Assembly: GCA_045568635.1 (NCBI GenBank)
Contig: JBJLAO010000004.1
Span: 124,001 to 188,000, forward strand
Source of the DNA: MedAcidi-G1 sp000817085
GTDB taxonomy: Bacteria > Actinomycetota > Acidimicrobiia > Acidimicrobiales > MedAcidi-G1
Direction: 5' to 3'
Length of the DNA stretch: 64,000 nt
Shown here: one piece after another, positions 34,993-44,059 of the stretch
Layout of the letters: each line of letters starts with the position of its first letter
Position numbering within the stretch: position 1 is the stretch's first letter
Program-made: the position numbers and the translations under genes
Notes under the pieces: model-generated
Databases searched by the model: none
The model's input: only the letters and a program-made list of their open reading frames with translations
What the model was told of the DNA's origin: nothing

Positions 34993-36037
34993 CGCCATCC
35001 TCAGGTTTATAATCTTTACCTTCGCTTCTTACAAGGCCTGCTTCCCTAGCTTTTAGCCATGAACCTTGTTCAAGTAACAACTGCCATTCGATTGTTTCGG
35101 CTCTAATAAATCCTTTCTGGAAATCAGTATGAATTCTGCCTGCACATTCAGGGGCATTTGAATTTTCTCTGAAAGTCCAGGCTTTGCTTTCCTTTTCTCC
35201 AGTCGTAAAAAACGTTCTCAAACCTAAAAGATGATATGCAGAACGAACGAACTTCGACAGGGCCCCTTCTCCTAGACCTAGTGCCTCTAACATTTCTGCC
35301 TGCTCTTCGGGAGTTAGTAAAGCGGCTTCAGACTCAAGTTGAACGCACATACCTATGACCTCTTGACCAGACAATTCTGCAATTACTGGTTCTAATATTT
35401 GATTTGTTTCCTCTACTTGATCTTCACCCATATTTACAACAGCTAAAACCGGTTTGTCGGTCAATAAAAAGAAATCAGACAGTAACTCTCTTTCTTCAGA
35501 CGTCAGGTCACTTTTATAAATCGGAACTCCTTCATCAAGCTGTTCTGAAGCATGTTTCAAAGAGTCGAGAATCTGACCAATAGATTTGTCCGCTCTCGCC
35601 GCCTTTTCAATTTTTGATAACTGTTTTTGAGTGGTTTCTAGATCCGCTAGCGCCAATTCCACTTCTACAATTCTCAAGTTCTCAACAGGATCTGTTGGTC
35701 CCGGGACATCACTGTCTGAAAATGCCCTGAGCACAAAAACAATTGCATCAACTTCCCGTATACCTGCGAGGAAACGATTCCCTAAGCCTTCCCCCTTAGC
35801 TGCACCTTCCACTAGTCCACCAATATCGGTGAATTGAATGGTTGCCGGTACAATTTTTTTTGAATTGCTCATCTCTCCTAGAAGACTCAGCCTGCTGTCA
35901 GGAACGCGGGCTACTCCTTCATTTGGATCTGTAGTAGCGAAAGCGTAAGGTGCCGCTAAAGCACCGCCTCCCGCTAAAGCGTTATAAAGCGAAGACTTAC
36001 CGGCATTGGGTAAACCAACAAATCCAAATCTTTCCAT
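34964..36037 (-). CDS. ychF: redox-regulated ATPase YchF (Obg-like ATPase)
   Basis: This 357-residue TRAFAC GTPase-family protein prefers ATP in characterised members. It has P-loop GLPNAGKSSLYNALAGG, switch region ATTDPNEGVARVPD, QFTDIGGLVEGAAKGEGLGNRFLAGIREVDAIVFVLRAF, a helical domain, and the C-terminal TGS domain (LRTFFTTGEKESKAWTFRENSNAPECAGRIHTDFQKGFIRAETIEW). It overlaps rsmI at its 3' end and is divergent from the bL37-like gene. Confidence 0.98.
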   Translation of the reverse strand: MERFGFVGLPNAGKSSLYNALAGGGALAAPYAFATTDPNEGVARVPDSRLSLLGEMSNSKKIVPATIQFTDIGGLVEGAAKGEGLGNRFLAGIREVDAIVFVLRAFSDSDVPGPTDPVENLRIVEVELALADLETTQKQLSKIEKAARADKSIGQILDSLKHASEQLDEGVPIYKSDLTSEERELLSDFFLLTDKPVLAVVNMGEDQVEETNQILEPVIAELSGQEVIGMCVQLESEAALLTPEEQAEMLEALGLGEGALSKFVRSAYHLLGLRTFFTTGEKESKAWTFRENSNAPECAGRIHTDFQKGFIRAETIEWQLLLEQGSWLKAREAGLVRSEGKDYKPEDGDVMEFRFNV

Positions 36038-36121
36038 TAAAAGCCCCTAAAAAATACAAATCAGATAATTAGACTACGGCAAGGATAAGGTCTCTGCTCC
36101 CTAATGAGGTAGCCTGCCGTT

Positions 36122-36211
36122 ATGTCGAAACGCACAAGTAAAAAGAAAACCAATGCAAGACGCAAAAAAGCTAACCACGGTCGTAAACCAAATGTGGGTA
36201 GAAATAGCTAA
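36122..36211 (+). CDS. ribosomal protein bL37-like small basic protein
   Basis: This 29-residue basic protein begins MSKRTSKKKTNARRKKANH and ends HGRKPNVGRNS. The ANHGRKPN segment matches the actinobacterial 50S protein bL37 (mycobacterial form ANHGKRPNA), first seen in ribosome structures. It is too short for ordinary callers. Its 5' flank (gacggcaaggataagg) is shared with the divergent ychF promoter region. It lies 35 bp before the nucleoside transporter operon. The identification rests on short-sequence similarity recalled by eye. Confidence 0.82.
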   Translation: MSKRTSKKKTNARRKKANHGRKPNVGRNS

Positions 36212-36246
36212 TTGAAAAAATTCTTTATCAATAAATTGTTTACCTG

Positions 36247-37293
36247 ATGAACAACTTCCGCTCGTTTCTTATGCCGATCTTTGCAGTAGCGCTTGCTATT
36301 GCTACAGGAGCAATAATAATCGCCCTCTCAGGTTCCTCTCCTGTAGATGCTTACAAGGCTCTAATAGAGGGATCATTGAGTGACTCAAAAAGCATTGGAA
36401 GAACCCTGGAAAAAGCTACGCCTTTAGTTATGGGAGGCCTTGCTGTGGCTTTTGCTTTCAAGGCTGGACTTTTCAATATTGGAGGTCAAGGTCAGCTGGT
36501 TTTCGGTGCCCTAATTGCCGGAGCTGTTGGGTATGGAATTACAGGCCTCCCATGGATAATTCACACACCACTAGCGCTCCTAGCTGGTGCAATTGCAGGG
36601 GCAATGTGGGGAGCTATACCAGGAATTCTTAAAGCGAGCCGAGGCGCCCATGAGGTAATCACGACTATCATGTTAAATTTTGTTGCCCTGAATATGACTG
36701 ACTGGCTCGCATCAAAGGTTTGGAGAGAAGAAGGCGTCATAGTTAGGACTCCCCATATTGAAAGCAGCGCTGAGATACCTAGGTGGGGTGAACTACCTAC
36801 TGGCTTCTTCTTAGCTGTAGTTATTGCTTTCGCATGTTGGTATTTGTTGCGTAGTACGACTTTTGGCTTTGAAATAAAATCCGTGGGGCTAAATCCAAAT
36901 GCTGCTAGTTACGCAGGTATCTCAGTTAAAAAAATCATCATCATGACTATGTCAATTAGCGGTTTACTAGCGGCTCTCGGTGGAGCAATTGAGACTCAAG
37001 GAGTTGTCGGGAGATATGAACCAGGATTTAACGCCGGGCTCGGGTTTGAGGGCATAACTATCGCTCTTCTGGCTAGAACCCATCCCCTAGCTGTAATACC
37101 GGCTGCAGTTCTTATAGGAGCAATGGAAGCAGGCGGTTCGATGATGCAATTTAAAGCTGATGTCTCTCCAGAAATTACCGATATTATTCAGGCTCTAATT
37201 TTAATATTCGTAGCTACACCACTAGTTGTTAGATGGTTCTTAAGCCAGAAAGAAGCGAACGAGCTTTCCGTTTCGACTACTTGGGGTTCATAA
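36247..37293 (+). CDS. nucleoside-type ABC transporter permease (BMP family, NupP-like)
   Basis: This 348-residue inner-membrane permease of the branched-chain/ribose superfamily (BPD_transp_2) has about 8-10 hydrophobic helices and the loop segments GQGQLVFGALIAGAV, ILKASRGAHEVITTIMLNFVA, and KSVGLNPNAASYAGISVKKII. These match the first permease of BMP-type purine nucleoside importers. Its stop overlaps the start of the second permease (TAATG). No BMP substrate-binding lipoprotein gene is adjacent. Confidence 0.92.
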   Translation: MNNFRSFLMPIFAVALAIATGAIIIALSGSSPVDAYKALIEGSLSDSKSIGRTLEKATPLVMGGLAVAFAFKAGLFNIGGQGQLVFGALIAGAVGYGITGLPWIIHTPLALLAGAIAGAMWGAIPGILKASRGAHEVITTIMLNFVALNMTDWLASKVWREEGVIVRTPHIESSAEIPRWGELPTGFFLAVVIAFACWYLLRSTTFGFEIKSVGLNPNAASYAGISVKKIIIMTMSISGLLAALGGAIETQGVVGRYEPGFNAGLGFEGITIALLARTHPLAVIPAAVLIGAMEAGGSMMQFKADVSPEITDIIQALILIFVATPLVVRWFLSQKEANELSVSTTWGS

Positions 37294-38309
37294 TGAGCGT
37301 GAATCAAACAAAAGACATTAAACAATTCTTTTTTAAAAAGAGATGGTGGGTTTTAACTGCTGTGCTTCTTGCGTTTTTTACTCTTTGGACAGCAGAATTT
37401 GAGCAGGCAAATACAACCTCTGTTCTAGTTAGCACTCTGAGACACTCAACCCCTCTGGTTCTTGGTGCAATGTGTGGCCTTTTGTGCGAACGGTCCGGTG
37501 TCATCAATATTGGAATTGAGGGACAGATGTTGATGTCTGCTTGGGGTGGTTTTATGGTTGCCTCTGCATCTGGCAGTCTACTAATTGGTGTCTTTGCGGG
37601 AATAGGAATAGGCATGATGATGGGAGGTGTACTAGCCGGTATTTCAGTGGGTTTGCGAGGTGATCAAATAATCGCTGGGACTGTAATAAATATTGCCGCT
37701 ATTGGGATAACCAGCTTCTTTTTCTCTTTAGGGAGAACATTACCGTCAGGGAAAGCTCAAGTTATTAAACTTGGGCCTCTAGCGGATATCCCAGTTGCCG
37801 GAAGGGTTTTATTTTCAAATAAACCGATTACATTTTTAACACTCTTGATGATTCCAACTCTTTGGTTTCTTCTTTTTCGAACTAAATGGGGACTGCGTAC
37901 CAGAGCCGTAGGCGAACATCCCAGCGCAGCAGAAACTGTGGGTATTTCTGTAATAGGCATGCGCTATTTTAATGTCATTATCGGAGGTGGAATTGCAGGT
38001 TTAGCGGGAGCTTACTTAAGTCTGGAAGCCGTTGGTTCCTTCGAACGCGGAATGACGAATGGAAAAGGATTTGTTGCTTTAGCTGTGATGATTTTTGGTC
38101 GATGGAATCCTATCGGAGCGTGGGGAGCTGCTCTTTTATTTGGCTATTCGAGTGCTATTCAAACCCAGTTTCAATTTAGGGATTGGTTGACAAACGACCC
38201 TCAATTTATCGGAATCATTCCTTTTGTAGTAACAATCGTTGTTCTAGCTGGATTCGTAGGGAGAGCTAGACCTCCTGCTTCTATCGGTCAACCTTATTCA
38301 AGGGAATAG
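37293..38309 (+). CDS. nucleoside-type ABC transporter permease (NupQ-like)
   Basis: This is a 338-residue second permease of the same importer, with the motifs TPLVLGAMCGLLCERSGVINIGIEGQML and RTRAVGEHPSAAETVGISVIGMRYFNVIIGGGIAGLAGAYLSL. The start is placed at the ATG overlapping the previous stop (TAATG at 37291-37295); a longer frame beginning 60 bp upstream would lie inside the first permease and add unrelated charged residues. It is coupled to the ATPase gene 4 bp downstream. Confidence 0.92.
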   Translation: MSVNQTKDIKQFFFKKRWWVLTAVLLAFFTLWTAEFEQANTTSVLVSTLRHSTPLVLGAMCGLLCERSGVINIGIEGQMLMSAWGGFMVASASGSLLIGVFAGIGIGMMMGGVLAGISVGLRGDQIIAGTVINIAAIGITSFFFSLGRTLPSGKAQVIKLGPLADIPVAGRVLFSNKPITFLTLLMIPTLWFLLFRTKWGLRTRAVGEHPSAAETVGISVIGMRYFNVIIGGGIAGLAGAYLSLEAVGSFERGMTNGKGFVALAVMIFGRWNPIGAWGAALLFGYSSAIQTQFQFRDWLTNDPQFIGIIPFVVTIVVLAGFVGRARPPASIGQPYSRE

Positions 38310-38313
38310 TAGA

Positions 38314-39840
38314 ATGCCGTCAAACACTCTCGCACTTGAAGCAACTGGTATTTCAAAGACCTTCGGAAGTGTCAAAGCCAACGATCAAATAACTCTTGAA
38401 GTCAAAAAAGGCAAAATTCATGCTCTTCTCGGTGAAAATGGTGCTGGTAAAAGCACATTAGTTAATATTCTTTTTGGTCTTTACAAAGCTGATTCTGGAG
38501 TAGTCAAAGTGAACGGCAAAGCTGTCGAACTTGGCCGCCCTAAAGATGCAATTGATCGTGGAATTGGCATGGTGCATCAACATTTCCAATTGGTGCCCAT
38601 TCTGACTGTTGCAGAAAATATCGTCTTAGGTAACGAACCAGCCAATAAGGCCAATGTAATTGATATCGAGAACGCTAAGGAAAAGGTCAGAGAGCTGGCA
38701 GAAAAGTACCAACTGGAGGTAGATACCGAGGCAACAGTAGAAGACCTGCCAGTCGGTACGCAACAACGAGTTGAAATTCTTCGTTCTCTTTACAGAAAAG
38801 CTGATATTTTGATCCTGGACGAACCTACCGCTGTCTTAACACCTCAAGAAACTGACCATCTTCTGCAGGTCCTTAAGAAGCTTGCTTCGCAGGGTGTTGC
38901 GGTAATTTTCATCACTCACAAGCTGAGGGAGGTTCTTGAAGTAGCCGACGAGGTTACTGTAATGCGTAATGGTCAAGTAGTAGGCTCTACAACTCCTTCA
39001 GAAACAGATGAGTCTGGTCTGGCCGAAATGATGGTTGGCCGTAGTGTGGTTCTTCGCGTATCTAAAGAAGCATCATCACCTGATGAAACAGTGCTCACTG
39101 TAAGAAACCTTTCCGTTAAAGACGATAGAAAACTTCTAGCGGTAAATGACCTGTCTCTTGAAGTCAGATCAGGTGAGATTTTTGGCATAGCTGGCGTTGA
39201 AGGCAATGGGCAAAGAGAACTTGTCGAAACCATCACTGGATTGAGGAATATAAATGCGGGAGAAATTTTTATTGGTGAAACTTCGATAACCGAATTTTCA
39301 CCAAGACAAATCAGTGAATTGGGTGTTGCACATATCCCTGAGGATAGAGAGAAACACGGATTAATTGGGTCACATTCAGTTGCAGACAATTTAATTCTAA
39401 ACAGGTATTACAAATCTCCTTTCTCAAATCGCGGGATCCGCCAGCAAAAAGCGATTGCTAGCTACGCCAAAGAAATGGTTGAAAAATTCGATATACGTAC
39501 ACCCAGTATTGAGACACCGTCAAGTTCTTTGTCGGGTGGAAACAAACAAAAAGCTATTGCCGCTAGGGAGTTCTCCCATAACGCCAGACTTTTAGTTGCA
39601 TCTCAACCCACTCGAGGTATTGATGTAGGAAGTATCGAGTTCGTCCATCAACAGTTGATTAAACAAAGAGATCAAGGATTGGCTGTTCTTTTGGTTTCTG
39701 CTGAATTGGATGAAATTCTTAGCCTCTCGGATCGTATCGGTGTCATATATCGCGGCCAATTAATCGTTACTGCAAACGCTGCGGATCTTGATCGGAATAG
39801 AATCGGTCGAATCATGACAACTGGTTCAGATATAACTTGA
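38314..39840 (+). CDS. nucleoside-type ABC transporter ATP-binding protein with two ATPase domains (NupO-like)
   Basis: This 508-residue tandem ATPase has in the first half LLGENGAGKSTLVNILFGLYKADSG, VGTQQRVEILRSLYRKADILILDEPTAVLTP. The second half has a relaxed Walker A (GVEGNGQRELVETITG), the signature LSGGNKQKAIAAREF, and LLVASQPTRGIDVGS. This asymmetric pair is usual for sugar and nucleoside importers. It energises the permeases at 36247 and 37293. The downstream SDR starts 4 bp later. Confidence 0.95.
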   Translation: MPSNTLALEATGISKTFGSVKANDQITLEVKKGKIHALLGENGAGKSTLVNILFGLYKADSGVVKVNGKAVELGRPKDAIDRGIGMVHQHFQLVPILTVAENIVLGNEPANKANVIDIENAKEKVRELAEKYQLEVDTEATVEDLPVGTQQRVEILRSLYRKADILILDEPTAVLTPQETDHLLQVLKKLASQGVAVIFITHKLREVLEVADEVTVMRNGQVVGSTTPSETDESGLAEMMVGRSVVLRVSKEASSPDETVLTVRNLSVKDDRKLLAVNDLSLEVRSGEIFGIAGVEGNGQRELVETITGLRNINAGEIFIGETSITEFSPRQISELGVAHIPEDREKHGLIGSHSVADNLILNRYYKSPFSNRGIRQQKAIASYAKEMVEKFDIRTPSIETPSSSLSGGNKQKAIAAREFSHNARLLVASQPTRGIDVGSIEFVHQQLIKQRDQGLAVLLVSAELDEILSLSDRIGVIYRGQLIVTANAADLDRNRIGRIMTTGSDIT

Positions 39841-39844
39841 AAAT

Positions 39845-40597
39845 ATGAGCATTGAGATTGACCTAAGTGGGAATGTCGCATTGGTAACTGGTGCAAACAG
39901 TCCAATAGGTTTAGCCGTTTCTTCTGAGCTTAAAAAAGCAGGAGCAGACCTAGTTCTCGCCACTCACAATAACGACGACAATGTAAAATCCTTCATAAAT
40001 TCTATTCCAGCGACAATTCTGAACGCAGATCTTCGAAATCCTCAAGAGGTTGAAAAACTTATCTCTGAAACTTTTGACATAAACAAACAGTTAGACATTA
40101 TTGTCAATAACGCCGCTCTTCAAAATGTTGAAAACCTTAACGAAATAGATTCAGACAGTTGGGACGCTGTCTTGGAGACCAACCTCAGAAGTATTCATCT
40201 TCTGATGCGTGCAGCAATACCAACTTTAGAAAAAAGTAACAATGCTTCAGTTGTGAACATAGCTTCAATTGAAGGTCACCATCCCGCCAGAGGCCATTCG
40301 CATTACTCGACAAGCAAAGCTGGTTTATTGATGTTGACTAAATCAGCTGCTCTCGAGTACGCGGATTTTGGAATCAGAGTAAATTCTGTTTCCCCTGGAC
40401 TGATTGATGATGGAAATCTGAAGGAACGTTGGCCTGAGGGGCTCAACAGGTGGTTGGATTCTGCGCCGCTTAGAAGGGCGGGGTCTCCTAAAGACGTGGC
40501 TAATGCTGTGGTTTTTCTATCATCCCCTATGGCAAGTTGGATAACTGGATCAGATTTAGTAGTAGATGGTGGCGTCTCGAGTAGTTCAACATGGTGA
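39845..40597 (+). CDS. short-chain dehydrogenase/reductase
   Basis: This 250-residue classical SDR has the cofactor motif VALVTGANSPIGLAVSSEL, INVNNAALQNVE (NNAA), NIASIEGHHPARGHSHYSTSKAGLLMLTKS with the catalytic Ser and Tyr-x-x-x-Lys, and GIRVNSVSPGLIDDG. The substrate is unknown; it resembles sugar or polyol and 3-oxoacyl-type reductases. It begins 4 bp after the nucleoside transporter ATPase, so it is probably part of that operon and may act on the sugar part of the substrate (inference). It ends flush with the convergent cupin gene. Confidence 0.92.
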   Translation: MSIEIDLSGNVALVTGANSPIGLAVSSELKKAGADLVLATHNNDDNVKSFINSIPATILNADLRNPQEVEKLISETFDINKQLDIIVNNAALQNVENLNEIDSDSWDAVLETNLRSIHLLMRAAIPTLEKSNNASVVNIASIEGHHPARGHSHYSTSKAGLLMLTKSAALEYADFGIRVNSVSPGLIDDGNLKERWPEGLNRWLDSAPLRRAGSPKDVANAVVFLSSPMASWITGSDLVVDGGVSSSSTW

Positions 40598-41071
40598 TCA
40601 ATTGTCAAAATTGATTCGAGTTAATTCATAAATTTTTTCTTTACTATCTGGCCAGCCTTTAAGCAATTCTTCTCTATCTGCTAACTGAAACATTTCTTGC
40701 GAATAAGGAGGAGCCATCGTGGTTCCTAATAACGTCCACTCTCCTGTTGTTTTCGAACCCTGCCAAACTCCCGGTTCAACAATTATCTGCGGTCGATGTC
40801 CGGAATCAAGATCTGAACCCAGAACTGGTTCCTCAACTTTTCCGGAAGAATCCAGCAAAAGCATTTTTGCGGGTGCCCCAGCGTAGTAGTGATACACCTC
40901 AACTGATTCCAGTTTGTGCATGGCAGAAAAATTATTTTTAGTCAACAAATAATAGATGGCTGTCGAATTTTCATCTTTGAGAGTTTGTGCCCACATGCCG
41001 CCTTCGAGCGGCAAGGGCTCAAGACCTAGGATGTTCGATATCTCCTCTGAGGTCTTTTCATTATCTGACAT
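40598..41071 (-). CDS. cupin family protein (DUF985/Cupin_5)
   Basis: This 157-residue protein has the single-domain cupin pattern of DUF985/YML079w-like proteins: LEPLPLEGGMWAQTL, STAIYYLLTKNNFSAMHKLESVEVYHYYAGAPAKMLLLD, IIVEPGVWQGSKTTGEWTLLGTTMAPPYSQEMFQLA. The function is unknown, though relatives bind small ligands or act as sugar epimerase-like folds. It lies 2 bp after the amidohydrolase and is cotranscribed with it. Confidence 0.88.
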   Translation of the reverse strand: MSDNEKTSEEISNILGLEPLPLEGGMWAQTLKDENSTAIYYLLTKNNFSAMHKLESVEVYHYYAGAPAKMLLLDSSGKVEEPVLGSDLDSGHRPQIIVEPGVWQGSKTTGEWTLLGTTMAPPYSQEMFQLADREELLKGWPDSKEKIYELTRINFDN

Positions 41072-41073
41072 CT

Positions 41074-42366
41074 TTAAACCCCAGCCAGTCTGAAAGCTCT
41101 TTCTCTTACTTCTCGTAGAGCCCTTTCCTCATCAATTGTTACCAAATCTCCTTCGGATAGAACTTTAGAGCCACCTATCCAAACATCTGTGACTTCCCTA
41201 TTAGCTCCAGACCAAACTAGGTGAGCCAAAGTTTCATTTAGATTAGTCGATGGAGTGAAAGTGCTGTAGTTGGTATCGATTCTTATCATGTCTGCTTCCC
41301 AACTGGTTTGCAGACTTCCCACTCGCTCCAGACCGACAGCTTTTGCAGATTCCCGAGTAGCCATTCCCAAGGCTTCAAATGGTGTTACTAAAGTTGCGTC
41401 GAGGCTGTTAACTCTTGCTAGAAGTCCTGCAATTTTAACTTCCTCCCACAAATCGAGCGTGTCATTAGAAGCCGGTCCATCTGTCCCCAGCCCCACTATT
41501 AAACCTTTCTCAAGCATTTTTTCTATAGGTGCTATTCCGGAGCCAAGTTTCATATTACTAACAGGGCAATGGGCCACAGATACATTTGCATCAGCTAAAA
41601 GTGAAATGTCATTGTCGTTGACCCACACACAATGGGCAGCTAAAACTTTTCCGTCTAATATTCCGTTTTCGCTAAGAATTTCAACGATACTTTTACCATG
41701 CTCAGACTCAAGTCGAGAGCTTTCCTCCCGTGTTTCTGCAAGGTGAATATGAAACAGTAGGTCAAGCGACCTTGCAAACTCAGCTAACTCAACACATGCT
41801 GGTATACCCAAATCATAAGCTGAGTGTGGGCCTATGCCTACGGTAATTTTTCCTTCTGGGTTATGGTGGCGATTATAGAAATCTGTGAAATTTTGAAGTC
41901 TTGACTCTGAGTATGAAGATTTAAACACCCCGGGTGTCATAATCAATCTTGCCCCTGAGGTTTTTGCAGCTTCTACTATGGCTTCCTCGAAAAGATACAT
42001 TTCGCAGCTACTTGTAACCCCTGCTCGAAACATTTCCGCAGAACCTAAAGTCATACCCCAATAAGCATCATCCTCATTCATTTTTCCTTCGCGCGGCCAC
42101 ATTGCTTCAGTAAGCCATCTTCCTAATGGCAGTCCATCTCCCGCTCCCCTAACTAAAGTCATAGGCGTATGGCAATGGGCATTTACTAAGCCCGGCATCA
42201 AAAGGCCGCCTATTTCATTGACTTGTAAATCCGTTTCTTCTTCATCTCCTAGACGCCCAACCCAAGCAATTTTTCCTTCTTCGATGTCTATTACACCCGG
42301 GGAATAGATACTGCCATTGGCATCACACGTAACAATAATGTCGGCGATGTAACGTTGCGACTGCAT
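41074..42366 (-). CDS. amidohydrolase family deaminase (MtaD/SAH- or adenosine-type deaminase-like)
   Basis: This 430-residue metallo-dependent amidohydrolase has the metal-binding GLVNAHCHTPMTLVRGAGDGLPLGRWLTEAMWPREG near residue 58, HIHLAETREE near 205, AAHCVWV near 245 and GLGTDGPASNDTLDLWEEVK near 288. This layout matches 5'-methylthioadenosine/S-adenosylhomocysteine deaminases (and the closely related TrzA/AtzB hydrolases). Deamination of an adenine-containing nucleoside fits the nearby nucleoside importer and adenosine deaminase, but the exact substrate is inferred. It is divergent from the amino-acid permease gene. Confidence 0.88.
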   Translation of the reverse strand: MQSQRYIADIIVTCDANGSIYSPGVIDIEEGKIAWVGRLGDEEETDLQVNEIGGLLMPGLVNAHCHTPMTLVRGAGDGLPLGRWLTEAMWPREGKMNEDDAYWGMTLGSAEMFRAGVTSSCEMYLFEEAIVEAAKTSGARLIMTPGVFKSSYSESRLQNFTDFYNRHHNPEGKITVGIGPHSAYDLGIPACVELAEFARSLDLLFHIHLAETREESSRLESEHGKSIVEILSENGILDGKVLAAHCVWVNDNDISLLADANVSVAHCPVSNMKLGSGIAPIEKMLEKGLIVGLGTDGPASNDTLDLWEEVKIAGLLARVNSLDATLVTPFEALGMATRESAKAVGLERVGSLQTSWEADMIRIDTNYSTFTPSTNLNETLAHLVWSGANREVTDVWIGGSKVLSEGDLVTIDEERALREVRERAFRLAGV

Positions 42367-42379
42367 AAAAAAAGGTTAG

Positions 42380-42410
42380 TTGACAAAACAGATTTCTTTA
42401 CAAATTTAAA
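42380..42410 (+). promoter_or_regulatory. possible promoter upstream of the amino-acid ABC transporter genes
   Basis: A consensus -35 TTGACA (42380-42385) is followed by TTTAAA (42405-42410) with a 19-bp spacer, in the 105-bp gap between divergent genes. Spacing is longer than ideal, so the call is tentative. Confidence 0.3.
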
Positions 42411-42471
42411 CAGCATTCGTTTTTTTATCATTTAAGTACTATTCTTCGAAGACCTATCGAATAAGGACAAA

Positions 42472-43287
42472 ATGTCAAGACGCAAAAGAAATGACAAAAG
42501 GAGTCTTAGCGACGAACTGAAATGGTGGGATACCTTCCCTTGGTGGGGAATCGCTATAGTCGCCATTCTTTCTTGGATGGGCTATCAGATAGTAACTAAA
42601 GACAGCTATGACTTGGCTTGGGACAGGGTGATCCCAGGCATAAGTATTACTATCACAGCAACCCTTCAAGCTTTTGCTATTGCTTTAGCTTTAGGACTCT
42701 TAGCTGGGATGGGCCAACTTTCTAAAAATGTAATATTTCGAAACTTGGCTCGGACATACGTTGAATTTATTCGCGGCATTCCGATACTTCCCCTCATATT
42801 TACCGTTGCTCTTGTCCTGCTCCCTCAGCTTCAGAATGCACTGGGTTTCAAACTTTCATTTCAGATGAGAGCGACTGTGACTCTTGCTTTTATCTACGGA
42901 GCGTACATGGCAGAAATTTTTAGAGGGGGTATTCAGTCAATTGCTATCGGCCAAGTAGAAGCAGGTAGATCGCTTGGACTAAGTAGACGTCAGACTATGA
43001 ATTCAATTGTCTTACCACAAGCAATGAGAGCGATCATCCCACCTCTAGGAAACGATTTTATTGCAATACTAAAAGATACTTCCCTGCTTTCAGTTTTGGG
43101 AGTTCTTGAAATCACGCAGCGAGCCAGACAGTTTTCAGCCAGTACTTTCAAATTTCGAGAAGGTTACTTTGTTTTAGCTTTCATATATCTAATCCTTACG
43201 CTCGGTCTCAGCTTACTTTTAGGAGTTCTCGAAAGAAGAATGACCCGTGATGACAGAGGTGTTCGAAGCAATAGAGGTATTGACTGA
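42472..43287 (+). CDS. polar amino-acid ABC transporter permease
   Basis: This 271-residue permease of the His/Glu/Gln/Arg/opine family (HEQRo) has an N-terminal charged region, ITATLQAFAIALALGLLAGMGQLS, YVEFIRGIPILPLIFTVAL, and the EAA loop YMAEIFRGGIQSIAIGQVEAGRSLGLSRRQTMNSIVLPQAMRAIIPPLGNDFIAILKDTSL. The stop overlaps the ATPase start by one base (TGATG). No periplasmic binding protein gene is in the window. Confidence 0.94.
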   Translation: MSRRKRNDKRSLSDELKWWDTFPWWGIAIVAILSWMGYQIVTKDSYDLAWDRVIPGISITITATLQAFAIALALGLLAGMGQLSKNVIFRNLARTYVEFIRGIPILPLIFTVALVLLPQLQNALGFKLSFQMRATVTLAFIYGAYMAEIFRGGIQSIAIGQVEAGRSLGLSRRQTMNSIVLPQAMRAIIPPLGNDFIAILKDTSLLSVLGVLEITQRARQFSASTFKFREGYFVLAFIYLILTLGLSLLLGVLERRMTRDDRGVRSNRGID

Positions 43288-44015
43288 TGATCTCAATTAA
43301 GAATCTTTCTAAAACCTTTAACAAAAATATTCATGCAGTTAAAGATGTGGACTTGGAAATAGCTGAGGGTGAAGTGGTAGTGATCGTTGGACCAAGTGGA
43401 TCAGGAAAATCCACAGTCCTTAGGTGCATAAACAGACTTGAGATCCCAACTAAAGGATCAATATCTATCGATGGAGTAGAACTGACGGATCCGGAATGTG
43501 ATATTGACACAATTAGGGCTGAAGTGGGAATGGTGTTTCAACAGTTCAACCTATTCCCTCATTTAACGGTGAAAGAAAATATCTGTTTAGCTCAAAGAAA
43601 AGTAAGAAAACGAAGCAAAAGTGAGTCTAATGAAATGACTATGAAACAGCTTTTAAGAGTAGGGATTCCCGATAAAGCAGACTCTTATCCGCGTCAACTA
43701 TCGGGTGGACAACAACAAAGGGTAGCTATTGCTAGATCATTAGCGATGGAGCCAAAAATTATGCTTTTTGATGAACCTACTTCAGCATTAGACCCTGAAA
43801 TGGTAAAAGAAGTTCTGGATGTGATGCTTGAACTTGCCTCTGAAGGAATGACCATGGCAGTGGTTACGCATGAAATGGGTTTTGCCAAAGCGGCTGGTGA
43901 TCGTTTAGTTTTTATGGATGAAGGAATGGTTGTTGAAATAGGTCCACCTGGTCAAGTTTTTGAAAATCCTGCTGAACAAAGAACTAGGGATTTCTTCGAC
44001 AAGATTCTTTACTGA
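43287..44015 (+). CDS. polar amino-acid ABC transporter ATP-binding protein (GlnQ-like)
   Basis: This 242-residue ATPase has VGPSGSGKSTVLRCINRLE (Walker A), VFQQFNLFPHLTVKENI (Q loop), LSGGQQQRVAIARSLAMEPKIMLFDEPTSALDPEMVKEVLDVM (signature and Walker B) and VTHEMGFAKAAGDRLVFMDEG. It is typical of GlnQ/HisP. It pairs with the permease at 42472. The downstream gene is adenosine deaminase, 44 bp away. Confidence 0.95.
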   Translation: MISIKNLSKTFNKNIHAVKDVDLEIAEGEVVVIVGPSGSGKSTVLRCINRLEIPTKGSISIDGVELTDPECDIDTIRAEVGMVFQQFNLFPHLTVKENICLAQRKVRKRSKSESNEMTMKQLLRVGIPDKADSYPRQLSGGQQQRVAIARSLAMEPKIMLFDEPTSALDPEMVKEVLDVMLELASEGMTMAVVTHEMGFAKAAGDRLVFMDEGMVVEIGPPGQVFENPAEQRTRDFFDKILY

Positions 44016-44059
44016 CCCTCCTTCTTTTTTTGTTTCCGACTAATTAGATAGACTTAAGC

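Noticed and set aside
37233..37292. 20-residue extension of the second nucleoside permease
   Set aside because: It lies inside the first permease gene. The TAATG overlap at 37291 gives the usual start.
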